From NCBI RefSeq assembly GCF_041583195.1, contig NZ_JBFHGL010000007.1, positions 1 through 64,000 on the forward strand: DNA of 64,000 nucleotides. Direction: 5' to 3'. The DNA is from Sulfurimonas sp. Lineage in GTDB: Bacteria > Campylobacterota > Campylobacteria > Campylobacterales > Sulfurimonadaceae. Under the pieces are notes generated by a model. The model searched no databases, was not told the DNA's origin, and saw only the letters and a program-made list of their open reading frames with translations. This document shows, one piece after another, positions 37,582-48,173 of this stretch (positions within the stretch are counted from its first letter, which is position 1; each line of letters starts with the position of its first letter). Both the position numbers and the translations under genes were made by a program.

Positions 37582-38539
37582 AGCCGAGTTTGATAAACAT
37601 ATACAAAACAACTCATTATCAAATAACTTTATACTCTTTGGAGAGAGTGATTTTTTAATAGATCACTATACAAAGACACTCTCAAATATTGAAGATGCAT
37701 CTGTTTTAAAATATTACCATGATGAGTACGACTTTAACTCTGCAAAAGCACACCTTTCACAAGCCTCACTATTTGGAGACAGAAACGTTTTAATAATAAA
37801 AAGCGATAAGAAAGTACCAAAAAAAGATCTTGAGAGTCTTATAGATTTTTGTGAAAAAAATCCGGACAATGTTTTTATATATGCTTATACAGGTGATGAT
37901 CATAAAACATATACAAAAGCATTTGCAAAAAAAAGCACTATGGCTGTTAGGTTTTTTAATCCAAAGCATGGTGAAGCTATAAATATAATCGCCCAGATTG
38001 CACAAGCAAAAAATATAAATATTGACAACTATTCGATCTCACATCTGCTGAACCTACACAACTCAAATATATCTTTAGCCGTAAATGAGTTGGATAAGTT
38101 TGCAGTATTTGAGACAAATATTACAACAAAGGATATTGATTCGCTTGTTTACGGACTTGGTGCTGTAAATATTGATGAGCTTATTAAAAAACTTATAAAC
38201 AAAAAAGAGTTTAAAGATGATCTTAAAAACCTTACAGAACACGGTGAGGATGAGATTTGGATATTAACTCAGATCACTTCATATATTACACAACTATATA
38301 TGTTTAATATATACATACGTATGTACGGTGCTCCAAATGCATTAGACATTTTAGGCTACCCTGCCCCTGCTTTTGTAGTTAAAGAAAAAGCTGAACTATC
38401 TCTGCGTTTTAAACCGCAAACTTATTATAAGATACATGAACTATTACTAGATACAGAACTTAAAATGAAAAGTGCAAAAGGGGTTGATAAAAGTTCAATC
38501 TTACTCTCCACTCTTATAAGAATGCAGAAACTACTTTAA
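37574..38539 (+). CDS. holA: DNA polymerase III delta subunit HolA
   Basis: 321 aa, the clamp-loader subunit that opens the beta clamp. N-terminal MYKAEFDKHI...NFILFGESDFLIDHYTK is the degenerate AAA+ start typical of HolA, and the C-terminal helical collar contains LLDTELKMKSAKGVDKSSIL. I take the ATG at 37574 rather than the GTG two codons earlier. It overlaps the end of rnr. Confidence 0.87.
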   Translation: MYKAEFDKHIQNNSLSNNFILFGESDFLIDHYTKTLSNIEDASVLKYYHDEYDFNSAKAHLSQASLFGDRNVLIIKSDKKVPKKDLESLIDFCEKNPDNVFIYAYTGDDHKTYTKAFAKKSTMAVRFFNPKHGEAINIIAQIAQAKNINIDNYSISHLLNLHNSNISLAVNELDKFAVFETNITTKDIDSLVYGLGAVNIDELIKKLINKKEFKDDLKNLTEHGEDEIWILTQITSYITQLYMFNIYIRMYGAPNALDILGYPAPAFVVKEKAELSLRFKPQTYYKIHELLLDTELKMKSAKGVDKSSILLSTLIRMQKLL

Positions 38540-38627
38540 TACTACATATAGCAATAGTAAAAATTAAATTTTTTGATTGAAAGTATTTGAATGTTGTGTT
38601 AGGGGAGCTTAAATTAAGCAATTAACT

Positions 38628-38654
38628 AAGCACATCATCTAAAGATGAGTGCTT
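38628..38654. terminator. Hairpin between convergent holA and ilvC
   Basis: AAGCAC(A)TCATCT-aa-AGATGAGTGCTT: a 12-bp stem with one bulged A. It lies where the two convergent genes end. No long T-run follows on either side, so termination is plausible but not certain. Confidence 0.5.
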
Positions 38655-38667
38655 AAAATTAAAAAGA

Positions 38668-39699
<1,032 letters not shown>

Positions 39700-39830
39700 T
39701 TAATGTTGTTTCATAATATATGAAATATTATTTTGAGCTTAACTGCCCAGAAAATTTGTGGCATTATACTCAAAATAAGCAAAAAGTTTTATAATACCTG
39801 GAAAAATAATTCCAATACTTAAGGAAAATC

Positions 39831-40475
39831 ATGAAAAAATTTAATCTTTTTAACGAAATAATAGTGGCAAACAAAACAAACCTACTTAATGCAATAAACT
39901 CAAACAAACCTTTTAGTATAGATATAGAAGGTAATATAAACTTCGAGCCATTTGACGAAAGAGCCGTTATATTTAAAGGTACTTTAGACAAACAGAGTAC
40001 AAATCCTTTAAATCCTAGTGCCCCTCTGTCATTAGACAGTATGTTTGGAAGCGGATATCAAATAGTTGAAGATGGTGATAGAGCGCTTATAAAAGCCTTT
40101 TCAAACTGGCAAAGCATTATAGGTTTTAATGCAGACAATGCTTCTTATGATGACACAACGGCTGATGGTGTAGCAGAGTTTTCAAATAAAGATCTTGAAG
40201 AGATCGGCTGGCATGCTACGGAGTTTGATATTAACTACCGTACACTGGTTGAAGTTTTAGAAAATGAATGTGATGGTATACTTTTATGTATAGAGCAAGA
40301 GGAACCTTACCAATTCAGCGGTCTCGGGTTTTTAAGCGACAATGATCATGCAAAAACAGTTATGTACAACTACTGCCAAAATGAAGTTAAAAAACTGATG
40401 GCTGAGGATGAGCATTTTGCAAAAGAAAATCTTGAGGACGACGAGTTAGAAGCTGCCGAATTTTTTGGACAATAA
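39831..40475 (+). CDS. Hypothetical protein paired with an NYN-type nuclease
   Basis: 214 aa, acidic, no signal or membrane segment. Contains DGDRALIKAFSNWQSIIGF and a very acidic C-terminus (AEDEHFAKENLEDDELEAAEFFG). I do not recognise the family. Its stop codon shares a base with the ATG of the downstream nuclease-like gene (TAATG), so the two should be made at a fixed ratio and may act together. Confidence 0.68.
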   Translation: MKKFNLFNEIIVANKTNLLNAINSNKPFSIDIEGNINFEPFDERAVIFKGTLDKQSTNPLNPSAPLSLDSMFGSGYQIVEDGDRALIKAFSNWQSIIGFNADNASYDDTTADGVAEFSNKDLEEIGWHATEFDINYRTLVEVLENECDGILLCIEQEEPYQFSGLGFLSDNDHAKTVMYNYCQNEVKKLMAEDEHFAKENLEDDELEAAEFFGQ

Positions 40476-41200
40476 TGACAGATATAAAAATTGAACATAA
40501 ATTTCGCGGAAAAATAGAACTGCCTGACAATTCAGAGGCCAAAAATATATTTTTCCGTGTAAAACAGGCGTACGCAAACCATGAAAATATGGGCGTACAT
40601 CTACTGTTTAACAAACACAAACTAAAAAGTCTCCAGACTTACCAAAAAGGCGGTGCGGAGACTGAACTTGAAAACTTAGACTTTTATATAGAGCTTGGTG
40701 AAATACTAGGCTTTAAAACAACTGATGCACAAAAACTTAAAAACTCGATTTTACTGACAAACGACAATGCACATTCAAACTTTAATATCAAAAAACGTCT
40801 AAAACTTATAAACAAAGATCAAAAAACACCTGCAAATAAATCACATCTTTTTTGGGATATTGAAAACTTCTCATCTATCTCATCAATATTTACGGACATC
40901 ATAGAACCATATAACATAAGAGATAAAAACATCTATCTTGCAGCAAATCCTGACTCGCTTTATCTAAAAAAAGCGGAGTGGGAAGCCAACCTTTACGACT
41001 ATGGTAAAACACTGGGTTCATTTAACTTTATAAAGTGTGAACATGGTAAAAATGTAGCAGATGATGTACTTCTAAACGAATTTAAAAAACTGAATACTAA
41101 AAATACAAATGTGTTTATACTCACTTTTGACAGAGAGCTAAAGGAAAGATTTACTGAGGAAGCAGATGAAAGCTGCAACCTCTATATTATGGATAAATGA
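40475..41200 (+). CDS. NYN/PIN-like domain protein, probable ribonuclease
   Basis: 241 aa. The C-terminal half has an NYN-like pattern: LFWDIENF (first acidic residues), HGKNVADDVLLNEF (second acidic cluster) and VFILTFDRELKERF (third strand). The N-terminal 120 residues form an uncharacterised helical domain. NYN proteins are metal-dependent RNases. It is coupled to the upstream acidic protein and followed by a terminator at 41255. Target unknown. Confidence 0.68.
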   Translation: MTDIKIEHKFRGKIELPDNSEAKNIFFRVKQAYANHENMGVHLLFNKHKLKSLQTYQKGGAETELENLDFYIELGEILGFKTTDAQKLKNSILLTNDNAHSNFNIKKRLKLINKDQKTPANKSHLFWDIENFSSISSIFTDIIEPYNIRDKNIYLAANPDSLYLKKAEWEANLYDYGKTLGSFNFIKCEHGKNVADDVLLNEFKKLNTKNTNVFILTFDRELKERFTEEADESCNLYIMDK

Positions 41201-41254
41201 CTTAAGAAGTAATCTGTTCTTTGTTACTCAAGTCTTTAAGCTTTAGTGGAATTT

Positions 41255-41282
41255 AGTGTTTTTACTTTTTGAACACTTTTTT
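41255..41282 (+). terminator. Rho-independent terminator after the NYN gene pair
   Basis: AGTGTT-loop-AACACT followed directly by TTTTTT, 55 nt after the stop codon of the nuclease-like gene. The stem is only 6 bp, but the T-run is good. The rest of the 41201-41419 gap shows nothing else I can name. Confidence 0.6.
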
Positions 41283-41419
41283 GAATATATAAATTTCCTA
41301 GTTACTATTTTATTCCATAAACTAGAGGTTCTTAATATGCTCTAAAGTACATAATATATTGATACTTATATGAAATAAATATGTTATCATAATTTCAAAA
41401 TTCATTTTAAGGATTTATT

Positions 41420-42817
41420 ATGGTTTCTGTAACATCATATGGTGCAGCACAAACTGTTACCGGATCTTGTCATTTGTTAAAAATAGGCTCTATTAAAATA
41501 TTGGTAGACTGTGGAATGTTCCAGGGTGACGGACAAAGTTTGAGAAACTATGAAGATTTCGAATTTGATGTTTCTAATATCGATTTTCTTATCGTTACAC
41601 ATGCACATCTAGATCATATTGGAAGAGTGCCAAAACTAATAAAAGATGGTTTTAAAGGAAAGATTATATCTACAAAACCAACTAAAGACATTATGAATAT
41701 AATGCTTATGGATAGTGCTAAGATACTAAAAGAAGAGTACAAAACATTAAGACGAAAAGCAAAACGTATAGGTGACGAACAAAGGATTAGAGAACCTCTG
41801 TATACAGAAGAACATGTTAAAGATGTGTTTTTAAGAAGTTGGAAAACATTAGAGTACTTTGAAAAATATAAACTTCATCAAAACATAGAAATCACATTTG
41901 GCAATGCCGGACATATTATGGGAAGTTCTTTTGTTATGATTGATTATAAAAATGATAAAGCAAAAAAACGCTTAGTATTTTCAGGTGATATTGGAAGTAA
42001 ACACAGACTTATCCTTGACCCTTTAGATAATATCGAAGAGACTGATGCTTTATTTATAGAAACAACCTATGGAGACAGGGCACACAGAAATATCAAAGAT
42101 AGTATCGAAGAATTCAAACACACCGTAGTATCAACACTTAAAAGAGATGGGAATGTTCTTATACCATCATTTGCTTTGGAACGTACTCAAGAGATATTAT
42201 GGATTCTACATAAGATGTTTGAGGAAAATGAACTCCCTAAATGTCGTGTGTTTTTAGACAGTCCTTTAGCCACAAAAGCAACTAAGCTTTACAAAAAATA
42301 TCCTATAAATCTTAGTGATGAAGTAGAATATGATGCTTTAAACGATGAAAATCCGTTCTCATTCGCTTCTTTGGAGATAACTTCTACAAAAGAGGAATCA
42401 CGCCTCATTAACAAAGTAAAAAGAAGAACGATCATAATTGCCGGAAGCGGTATGTGCAACGGTGGGCGTATTATGCATCACTTAAAACATCGCTTGTGGA
42501 ACAAACTCAATAGTGTTATCTTTGTAGGCTATCAAGTACCTGGAACCCTAGGGCGTAGTATTATTGACGGTGATGAATATGTCAAAATTTATGGTGAAGA
42601 TATTGTAGTAAAAGCTGACATAAAAACAATAAATGGATTTTCTGCTCATGCTGATCAAGAAGATCTAATAAATTGGATTAGTAATTTCAAAAAGCTGAAA
42701 AATCTATATCTTATACATGGAGAGAGTGATAAAATGAAAATATTCAGTGAGGTAGTTAAAAATAAACTAGATATTAAACCAAAGATAATGGAGTATGGCA
42801 TTCGTGTAGATTTATAG
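41420..42817 (+). CDS. MBL-fold beta-CASP RNA nuclease (CPSF73/YciAB-like)
   Basis: 465 aa. Metallo-beta-lactamase core with HAHLDH (61-66), FSGDIGS, beta-CASP segments (ALERTQEILWIL, DSPLATKATKLY, AGSGMCNGGRIMHHL) and the C-terminal FSAHADQEDL histidine. All zinc ligands look present, so a two-zinc RNase is predicted. It is distinct from RNase J, lacking its longer C-terminal part. Confidence 0.9.
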   Translation: MVSVTSYGAAQTVTGSCHLLKIGSIKILVDCGMFQGDGQSLRNYEDFEFDVSNIDFLIVTHAHLDHIGRVPKLIKDGFKGKIISTKPTKDIMNIMLMDSAKILKEEYKTLRRKAKRIGDEQRIREPLYTEEHVKDVFLRSWKTLEYFEKYKLHQNIEITFGNAGHIMGSSFVMIDYKNDKAKKRLVFSGDIGSKHRLILDPLDNIEETDALFIETTYGDRAHRNIKDSIEEFKHTVVSTLKRDGNVLIPSFALERTQEILWILHKMFEENELPKCRVFLDSPLATKATKLYKKYPINLSDEVEYDALNDENPFSFASLEITSTKEESRLINKVKRRTIIIAGSGMCNGGRIMHHLKHRLWNKLNSVIFVGYQVPGTLGRSIIDGDEYVKIYGEDIVVKADIKTINGFSAHADQEDLINWISNFKKLKNLYLIHGESDKMKIFSEVVKNKLDIKPKIMEYGIRVDL

Positions 42818-42837
42818 AAAGGAAGCTTATATTATAC

Positions 42838-42855
42838 TGACAGGAGTTCCTGTCA
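42838..42855. terminator. Perfect hairpin between convergent genes
   Basis: TGACAGGA-gt-TCCTGTCA, 8-bp arms, in the 69-nt gap between the convergent beta-CASP nuclease and BaeRF-like genes. AT-rich but without a strong T-run; likely a shared bidirectional terminator. Confidence 0.5.
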
Positions 42856-42886
42856 GATATTAAATAATAAGTCGGTCAGTTATACC

Positions 42887-43318
42887 TTACAACTTTAGTA
42901 ATGTTTCAGATGGAATACTTTTTCTAAGTATTTTTTTTACATCGTAATCAAGCATAGATATCAATTGATAGATGCTATTCTTTGGGAATGCTAAGACCCA
43001 AGCTGATGGATTTTCAGCATTAATAATCATCTTTATATCATCTGCAATATATTTTAAGCTCTTTTCCTCTTTTCCAAGTAGTAAATTATGTTGTTTGTTT
43101 GTAAAACCTATATTATTACTAAACTCTTCAAGTTTACTCTTATATGCAGTCATATAATTTATATCTTTTATAAGTTCAAAATCAACAGAGAGTTCTTCAC
43201 GTTTTAATGTATTGACTCTTGTTTTCTTTTTACTGTATATCCATAATTTTGAAACAACTCTATAAACTTTTAAGCTCTCTAAATCAGCTGCGATTACAAT
43301 AGTGTTATCTAAATTCAT
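42887..43318 (-). CDS. Host-attachment / BaeRF-like protein
   Basis: 143 aa, cytoplasmic. Pattern: a short N-terminal strand IVIAADLESLKVYRV, a charged middle, and the C-terminal WVLAFPKNSIYQLISMLDYDVKKILRKSIP...LLKL. The last part matches the 'protein required for attachment to host cells' family, an eRF1-like bacterial group. Despite the family name there is no reason to expect a host. It is followed downstream by the convergent nuclease gene and preceded by hsp20. Confidence 0.62.
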   Translation of the reverse strand: MNLDNTIVIAADLESLKVYRVVSKLWIYSKKKTRVNTLKREELSVDFELIKDINYMTAYKSKLEEFSNNIGFTNKQHNLLLGKEEKSLKYIADDIKMIINAENPSAWVLAFPKNSIYQLISMLDYDVKKILRKSIPSETLLKL

Positions 43319-43363
43319 ATTAATTCACTTCTTGCTTGAGATTAATTAAGAATTATCTAACAA

Positions 43364-43804
43364 CTATTTAACCTTTATTTCCTTCTTATGAAGTATTTTT
43401 GGGCTTTTTGGAATAACAATTTCTAAAACTCCATCTTCAGCTGAAGCCGTAATACTTTCTGTATCTATACTGTCTGGAAGAGTGAACGATCTTTGGAACT
43501 TTCCAAAAGATGTCTCTATTTTATAATAATCTTCCTCTTTAACTTCACTTTTTAAAGTTCGTTCGCCTGATATTGTTAATACGTTGTCTTTGATATCAAC
43601 TTTTATATCATCTTTTTTTACACCTGGAAGATCTACATCTATGTGATAGGCAAATTCACCTTCACGTGTATTCATAGCAGGAGTAAAACCTGCAATAGAG
43701 TATTCATGAGCAATATCGAATTTTGGATATGCGTTTGATAGGTGGTGAAACCTTTTATTAAGATCTCTCAACTCTTGGTAAGGATTATATTTAGTAAGCA
43801 ACAT
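43364..43804 (-). CDS. Small heat-shock protein, Hsp20/alpha-crystallin family
   Basis: 146 aa ATP-independent holdase chaperone. Alpha-crystallin domain from about residue 40, with HIDVDLPGVKKDDIKVDIKD, a GER signature near VLTISGERTL, and GVLEIVIPK near the end. I choose the ATG at 43804 because AAGGGG lies 7 nt ahead; a TTG six codons earlier overlaps that site. I see no HAIR or CIRCE operator in its upstream region. Confidence 0.93.
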   Translation of the reverse strand: MLLTKYNPYQELRDLNKRFHHLSNAYPKFDIAHEYSIAGFTPAMNTREGEFAYHIDVDLPGVKKDDIKVDIKDNVLTISGERTLKSEVKEEDYYKIETSFGKFQRSFTLPDSIDTESITASAEDGVLEIVIPKSPKILHKKEIKVK

Positions 43805-44010
43805 TTTAAGCCCCTTATGCAAAATTTACAGAAACCTAATAAATACAACAGAAACAGACTTATCAAAGTTTCCGAGGAAAAAATTTTATATCAAAAAATC
43901 TTAAAGATTAATTATAATAAAAATTTATATTAATGCAGAGTTATAACTAAGTATAATTAAGCTGTATTTTTTGTATTATAAATATCATATATTCCAAATA
44001 TAGTAGATTT

Positions 44011-44041
44011 AGGAACTAGAGCATTTATAAACTTAGTTCCT
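44011..44041 (-). terminator. Inverted repeat downstream of the glutamate mutase operon
   Basis: AGGAACTA-15 nt-TAGTTCCT, 8-bp perfect arms, ending 14 nt after the ligase stop codon on the minus strand. AT-rich sequence follows but no clean T-run. Likely the operon terminator. The rest of the gap up to hsp20 (43805-44010) shows nothing else recognisable. Confidence 0.5.
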
Positions 44042-44055
44042 AATATCTCATTTGG

Positions 44056-45627
44056 TTAAGAAGTAGTAAGCTCTCTTTTTAGCTCTTCCACATTTACTTT
44101 ATTTTTATCGCTTTGAACAAGTGGCAGAGATTTTTTATATATGATCTTACCTGGTATCATGTATGAAGCTAAATGGTTTTTAAGCTCAAACAGCATCTCT
44201 TTTTGAGCTATCTCGCTTTTAGCAGAGTAAACAAGTACGATCTCTTCTTCGATCTCTTCATTTGGGATCGAGAAAACAACGCACTGATCTATAAGCGGGA
44301 AGTTCTTTTTAACAACAGATTCAACTTCAAGAGGTGATACTCTAAAACCTCTTGTTTTGATCATATCATCACGGCGAGATACAAAGTAAAAATAATCCTC
44401 TTCATCTTTATACACATAGTCTCCTGAAGCTACAACTATCTCATCTGTAAGTTGCCCTTCTAAGTTTACTACATCTTTTAAGATCTGGATTGATTTGAAT
44501 CTTTGTTCATTTTCTTTTGGAGCATTCCAAAAGCCTTTATAGATATAACCACCTCTATGTATAAGTTCACCTACTTCGCGAGGTGCACACTCACGTCCTT
44601 CTTCATTTATAACGTAAAGCTCAACATCAGGGATAGCTTTGCCGATCGAGTCTGGTCTGATCTCTATCTGGCTTGGATCAAGGTAAGTTGAACGGAATGC
44701 TTCTGTAAGACCGTGCATAGAGTAAAATTTTGCATTTACAAATGTTTTCTTACAATCAGCGATCATCTTCTTAGTTACGTTTCCACCTGAAGACGTGATA
44801 GTTTTTAAATTCTCTAAAAGTTCACTGCTTGGTGTTCTTCCCATATCTTCATCAAAAATCTGTGTAATGTTGATTGGCATTAGAGGTAAAACTGTAACTT
44901 TATCATCTATGATGTGGTTGAAAAAATCATCCGGAAGAATAAAGCGGTGAAGTGCCAATGTTGCACGTCTGTAAAGACTGCAGAAGATCTGATTTAATCC
45001 ATAATCAAGATTAAAGATCAGAAGCCCGCTGATCACGTCATCTTCAGTAATATTTAGGTATTTTGTAACAACACGAGCCGAGTCGATTAGGTTTCTGTGT
45101 GAAAGAACTATACCTTTTGGAGTACCAGTAAGACCAAACGAATAAGTGATCACCGCATTGTCATGTCCGTTTATCTCACAAGAGTATGGTTTGTTATAGT
45201 ATTTGTAGATCTCATCAAACGACGGTATATCACTTGAAGTTGTCTCGTAAGACACTATATGACCATCAAAATTTATCTCTTCTATATTTTCTAACTTTAA
45301 CTTGTCAGTTATGATACATTTGATATCACAATCGTTTATTATGTACTCAACCTGTTCAGGCTTAAGCAACTTAGTAAGCGGAACTAAAACATAGTCAGTT
45401 GAAAGTATGGCAAGTATAGCTATAACCTGCTCAATTCCTTTGTTTGAGTAGATCCCTATGCGTGAATCTTTTGGCAGATCTAATTCACTTAGGTAATAAG
45501 CTACATGATTAACTTTAGTAAAAAGCTCAGAGTAACTAAGACTTTTATCTTTGTGAATTAAAGCAGTTTTGTCCGCATGTGTACGAGCAGAATCTTCTAT
45601 AAGTGTTCTTATACAGTTAATCGACAT
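44056..45627 (-). CDS. AMP-forming ligase of the ANL superfamily
   Basis: 523 aa. Adenylation motifs: SFGLTGTPKGIVLSHRN (P-loop, with Leu for the usual Thr), GDYVYKDEEDYFYFVSRRDDMIKTRGFRVSPLEVE (hinge region), and a C-terminal SDKNKVN with the probable catalytic Lys. FNLDYGLNQ puts an Asp where amino-acid-activating domains contact the alpha-amino group, and resembles the ligases associated with exosortase-A loci. It follows glmL by 3 nt. No carrier-protein domain. The substrate could be 3-methylaspartate or another amino acid (inference). Confidence 0.8.
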   Translation of the reverse strand: MSINCIRTLIEDSARTHADKTALIHKDKSLSYSELFTKVNHVAYYLSELDLPKDSRIGIYSNKGIEQVIAILAILSTDYVLVPLTKLLKPEQVEYIINDCDIKCIITDKLKLENIEEINFDGHIVSYETTSSDIPSFDEIYKYYNKPYSCEINGHDNAVITYSFGLTGTPKGIVLSHRNLIDSARVVTKYLNITEDDVISGLLIFNLDYGLNQIFCSLYRRATLALHRFILPDDFFNHIIDDKVTVLPLMPINITQIFDEDMGRTPSSELLENLKTITSSGGNVTKKMIADCKKTFVNAKFYSMHGLTEAFRSTYLDPSQIEIRPDSIGKAIPDVELYVINEEGRECAPREVGELIHRGGYIYKGFWNAPKENEQRFKSIQILKDVVNLEGQLTDEIVVASGDYVYKDEEDYFYFVSRRDDMIKTRGFRVSPLEVESVVKKNFPLIDQCVVFSIPNEEIEEEIVLVYSAKSEIAQKEMLFELKNHLASYMIPGKIIYKKSLPLVQSDKNKVNVEELKRELTTS

Positions 45628-45630
45628 TAC

Positions 45631-46812
45631 TTATCCTTTGTTTGCCAGTGTCCAAATTTTGTAATTTTTATCCATTACAACAGTCGGATTATGATCTGAA
45701 TTTAAAATCTTTTTGTAAAAAAATGAGATAATGTCAGCTACCTCATCATCATTTAATACTTTAGTGATACCGCCTGTTAAAACTATTGAATTTATAGCAA
45801 GAAGTTTTAGGTTTACATATGCTTGTTTATAGTGGCTCATTTTAGTAAGTACCAAGAAAAGAGCAAGCTGCATAAGCACTTTCAGCGCTTTCTCACTAGA
45901 TTCTTCAAAGATGTTTTCAGTAACTTTGAGGTGAGTTAGAAGCTCATATGTAAATTCGTTGTTTTGAGCTGCAAATATCAAAGACTCTTTTGACTTGTAA
46001 ACACCAAGCTTTTTAAATACAAGTCTGTCGTATTCATTCTCAGTCACTATGTTCTCATCTACAAGATCTTTTGAGTAGTGAATATCAGTTGTAGCCCCAC
46101 CGATATCTATTAGAATAAATGGATCTACAACTGAGAAGTTTGCATCTATTAATGGCAGAGTTTTATTCACTATGTACGGTGTAGAATAGATCTGATTTGT
46201 AGTTATGTCATAAAGAGATTTAATGTCCTCTTTACCCTCAATATCAGCTTGGTAAAGGTTTGTCAAATACTCTTTTAAATTCTCTTCAATAATATGTAGT
46301 TTGTTATCTATGATATTTGGAAGAACAACAAGATGTTCTATGTTTTTTGCAAGCTCTTCAGCTTCAAGCTCACTTCCAACATAAACAATGTTTGAATATT
46401 TTAGATTTTCCAAGTAGTTATATAAAGGCTTGCCAAATATACCACCCTTAGAGTTTATACCGCCTACAACTATAACTACATCTATCAGATCACTAGGAAG
46501 CGAATAGTCTTCTATGTTTTGATAAAGAATAGTCTCAATGATATTGATCCCTGAGTTAAAAGCGATGTTCTTCGCATACTTTAGAGAATAAGACTCTGTA
46601 AGACCGATGATTAGCGTGCTTAAACCACCGTTTGCAGATGAACAGATATATACGTCATCTTTATCAAAACTATTTATTGTATCACCGCATTTATACATAA
46701 GATCATCATGTATATCTTTGTTAAAATCACGAAAGTGCTGTTCTATGTTAGTTGGAGTTGCAACTTTAAAGTTTGTACTTCCTATATCTATTAAAAGTTT
46801 ATTTTGACTCAT
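45631..46812 (-). CDS. glmL: MutL/GlmL-type ATPase, putative glutamate mutase chaperone
   Basis: 393 aa of the actin/Hsp70-like ATPase fold. The N-terminal phosphate motif LLIDIGSTNFK (5-15) and second phosphate motif FILIDIGGATTDIHYS match the MutL (GlmL) family usually encoded between the two subunits of glutamate mutase. It is proposed to reactivate or assemble the B12 enzyme. It overlaps glmE by 4 nt (ATGA). Shorter than many GlmL proteins (about 460 aa). Confidence 0.8.
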   Translation of the reverse strand: MSQNKLLIDIGSTNFKVATPTNIEQHFRDFNKDIHDDLMYKCGDTINSFDKDDVYICSSANGGLSTLIIGLTESYSLKYAKNIAFNSGINIIETILYQNIEDYSLPSDLIDVVIVVGGINSKGGIFGKPLYNYLENLKYSNIVYVGSELEAEELAKNIEHLVVLPNIIDNKLHIIEENLKEYLTNLYQADIEGKEDIKSLYDITTNQIYSTPYIVNKTLPLIDANFSVVDPFILIDIGGATTDIHYSKDLVDENIVTENEYDRLVFKKLGVYKSKESLIFAAQNNEFTYELLTHLKVTENIFEESSEKALKVLMQLALFLVLTKMSHYKQAYVNLKLLAINSIVLTGGITKVLNDDEVADIISFFYKKILNSDHNPTVVMDKNYKIWTLANKG

Positions 46813-48173
46813 TGCATAATCCCTATATCGTGGATAATATCATTAACTATACTTGTTGTGTCTTTTGTAAGATCACATTTTGATTTTTCATACTCAAAAC
46901 ATCTATCAGGAATAGGCACATTTCCTCTTTTTATTATACGGATATTTTTGTTTGCATCGCGAATAGTTATCATCTCGTTGTGGTTGATGATGTGCGGTGA
47001 AAAAGGCACGTCAATAGTTCCGTTTTTAATAGAGTTAAATACTTTTCTCCAAAGAGTATCAGCAGGATCATTAAACACAGCTTCCATAATAGCTTCAACT
47101 TCTAAAGTTAGAATCTCTTCTTCTTCCTCATCTACTATATTTGGAAGACCGTTTAAAATTCCTAAAGTATACTGAGTATTTGCAACTGTTTTTGCATTTG
47201 CTTCTTTTGTCGGAATACCAGAAGCTTCTTCACGAGTTTTAGTAATTATTTTATCTGCTCCAACCATAGATGCAATAACCGTCGACATATTGATCAACTG
47301 CTCTGCAAAATCTTTGTTTGTAGGAAATGCCCCCATCCACTGGTGATACACTAAGTTGATTGTAGCATCACCGCAGTTGATTGACTCGGCATATTTTTTA
47401 GCCATCTTTCTTATAACATGCCCCATAACTATGTCTTGATTCATCGACCCTGTTTGAGAGAATGAAACAGAGAAAGATTTAACACCCTCTTCTAAAGACA
47501 GAAGCATCTCTAAAAGCTGGATAACGATCGTAATAGCAGGCGGAACAAGTGTAGCCGTTAGTGGTCCAAATGACTCACGGTTTATAGGCAGGTTTAATTT
47601 TGAATAGTTAGCACACACTTTTTCAACATACTTCCAGTAAAGAAAAGCCTTATCTAGAGGGAAGTTCTTTGAGTATGGTAAAAGGTACGTAATAGGTCCG
47701 CCCTCAATCTCAAAAATACCAGAAGCAATAGCAGTCTCGATCAGAAGTCTTGCATCAGGCGTACCGTGACGTAGACTTACCGGCTTGTTAAAATGAGTAA
47801 CCATCTTTCTAGTTGTGCGGTAACCGTGATTTACAAGCGGATAACCGTTTAACATGTCAACTTCACTCTCTTCACTAAGGCGTAACATCTTTTTAGCTGT
47901 AGCATAGTCGTTAAGACGTGTGTTAGAGTCGATCGTTAGTGGAAGTACATCTACGTTCGCATTTACAAAAAACTCATTTAGGGCAAACTGTTTTTTGTAT
48001 GTTGGGAATCCACCGCGCGGCTGAACCAGCATCTTTTTCTTTTGAGCAAAATGATGAGATATAAAAAGTTCTTTGTTTGCATTTTTTACAAACTCTTCAA
48101 CCTCTGCAAAGTCAAAGTTGTCTACATGTTCGTTTGAGAGGATTATTTCACGTTCTTCTTGTAGTAAACTCAT
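46809..48173 (-). CDS. glmE: Glutamate mutase epsilon (catalytic) subunit GlmE
   Basis: 454 aa TIM-barrel subunit of B12-dependent glutamate mutase (L-glutamate to threo-3-methylaspartate). The substrate-binding arginine claw is intact: Arg53 (QPRGG), Arg86 (DSNTRLN) and Arg135 (LRHGTPDARL). The base Glu157 (EIEGG), Tyr163 and Tyr167 also match Glu171, Tyr177 and Tyr181 of the Clostridium cochlearium enzyme at identical spacing (as I recall it). FHQWMGAFPT-like (YHQWMGAFPT) and GIPTKEAN are also conserved. It is therefore likely a true glutamate mutase. Overlaps glmS by 4 nt. Confidence 0.92.
   Translation of the reverse strand: MSLLQEEREIILSNEHVDNFDFAEVEEFVKNANKELFISHHFAQKKKMLVQPRGGFPTYKKQFALNEFFVNANVDVLPLTIDSNTRLNDYATAKKMLRLSEESEVDMLNGYPLVNHGYRTTRKMVTHFNKPVSLRHGTPDARLLIETAIASGIFEIEGGPITYLLPYSKNFPLDKAFLYWKYVEKVCANYSKLNLPINRESFGPLTATLVPPAITIVIQLLEMLLSLEEGVKSFSVSFSQTGSMNQDIVMGHVIRKMAKKYAESINCGDATINLVYHQWMGAFPTNKDFAEQLINMSTVIASMVGADKIITKTREEASGIPTKEANAKTVANTQYTLGILNGLPNIVDEEEEEILTLEVEAIMEAVFNDPADTLWRKVFNSIKNGTIDVPFSPHIINHNEMITIRDANKNIRIIKRGNVPIPDRCFEYEKSKCDLTKDTTSIVNDIIHDIGIMQ

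Noticed and set aside
41201-41419. Small RNA gene in the 219-nt gap before the beta-CASP nuclease
   Set aside because: Apart from the terminator at 41255-41282 I see no structure or promoter pattern that would support an RNA gene.
43805-43940. HAIR or CIRCE operator ahead of hsp20
   Set aside because: Neither CTTGA...TCAAG nor GCACTC...GAGTGC pairs are present.
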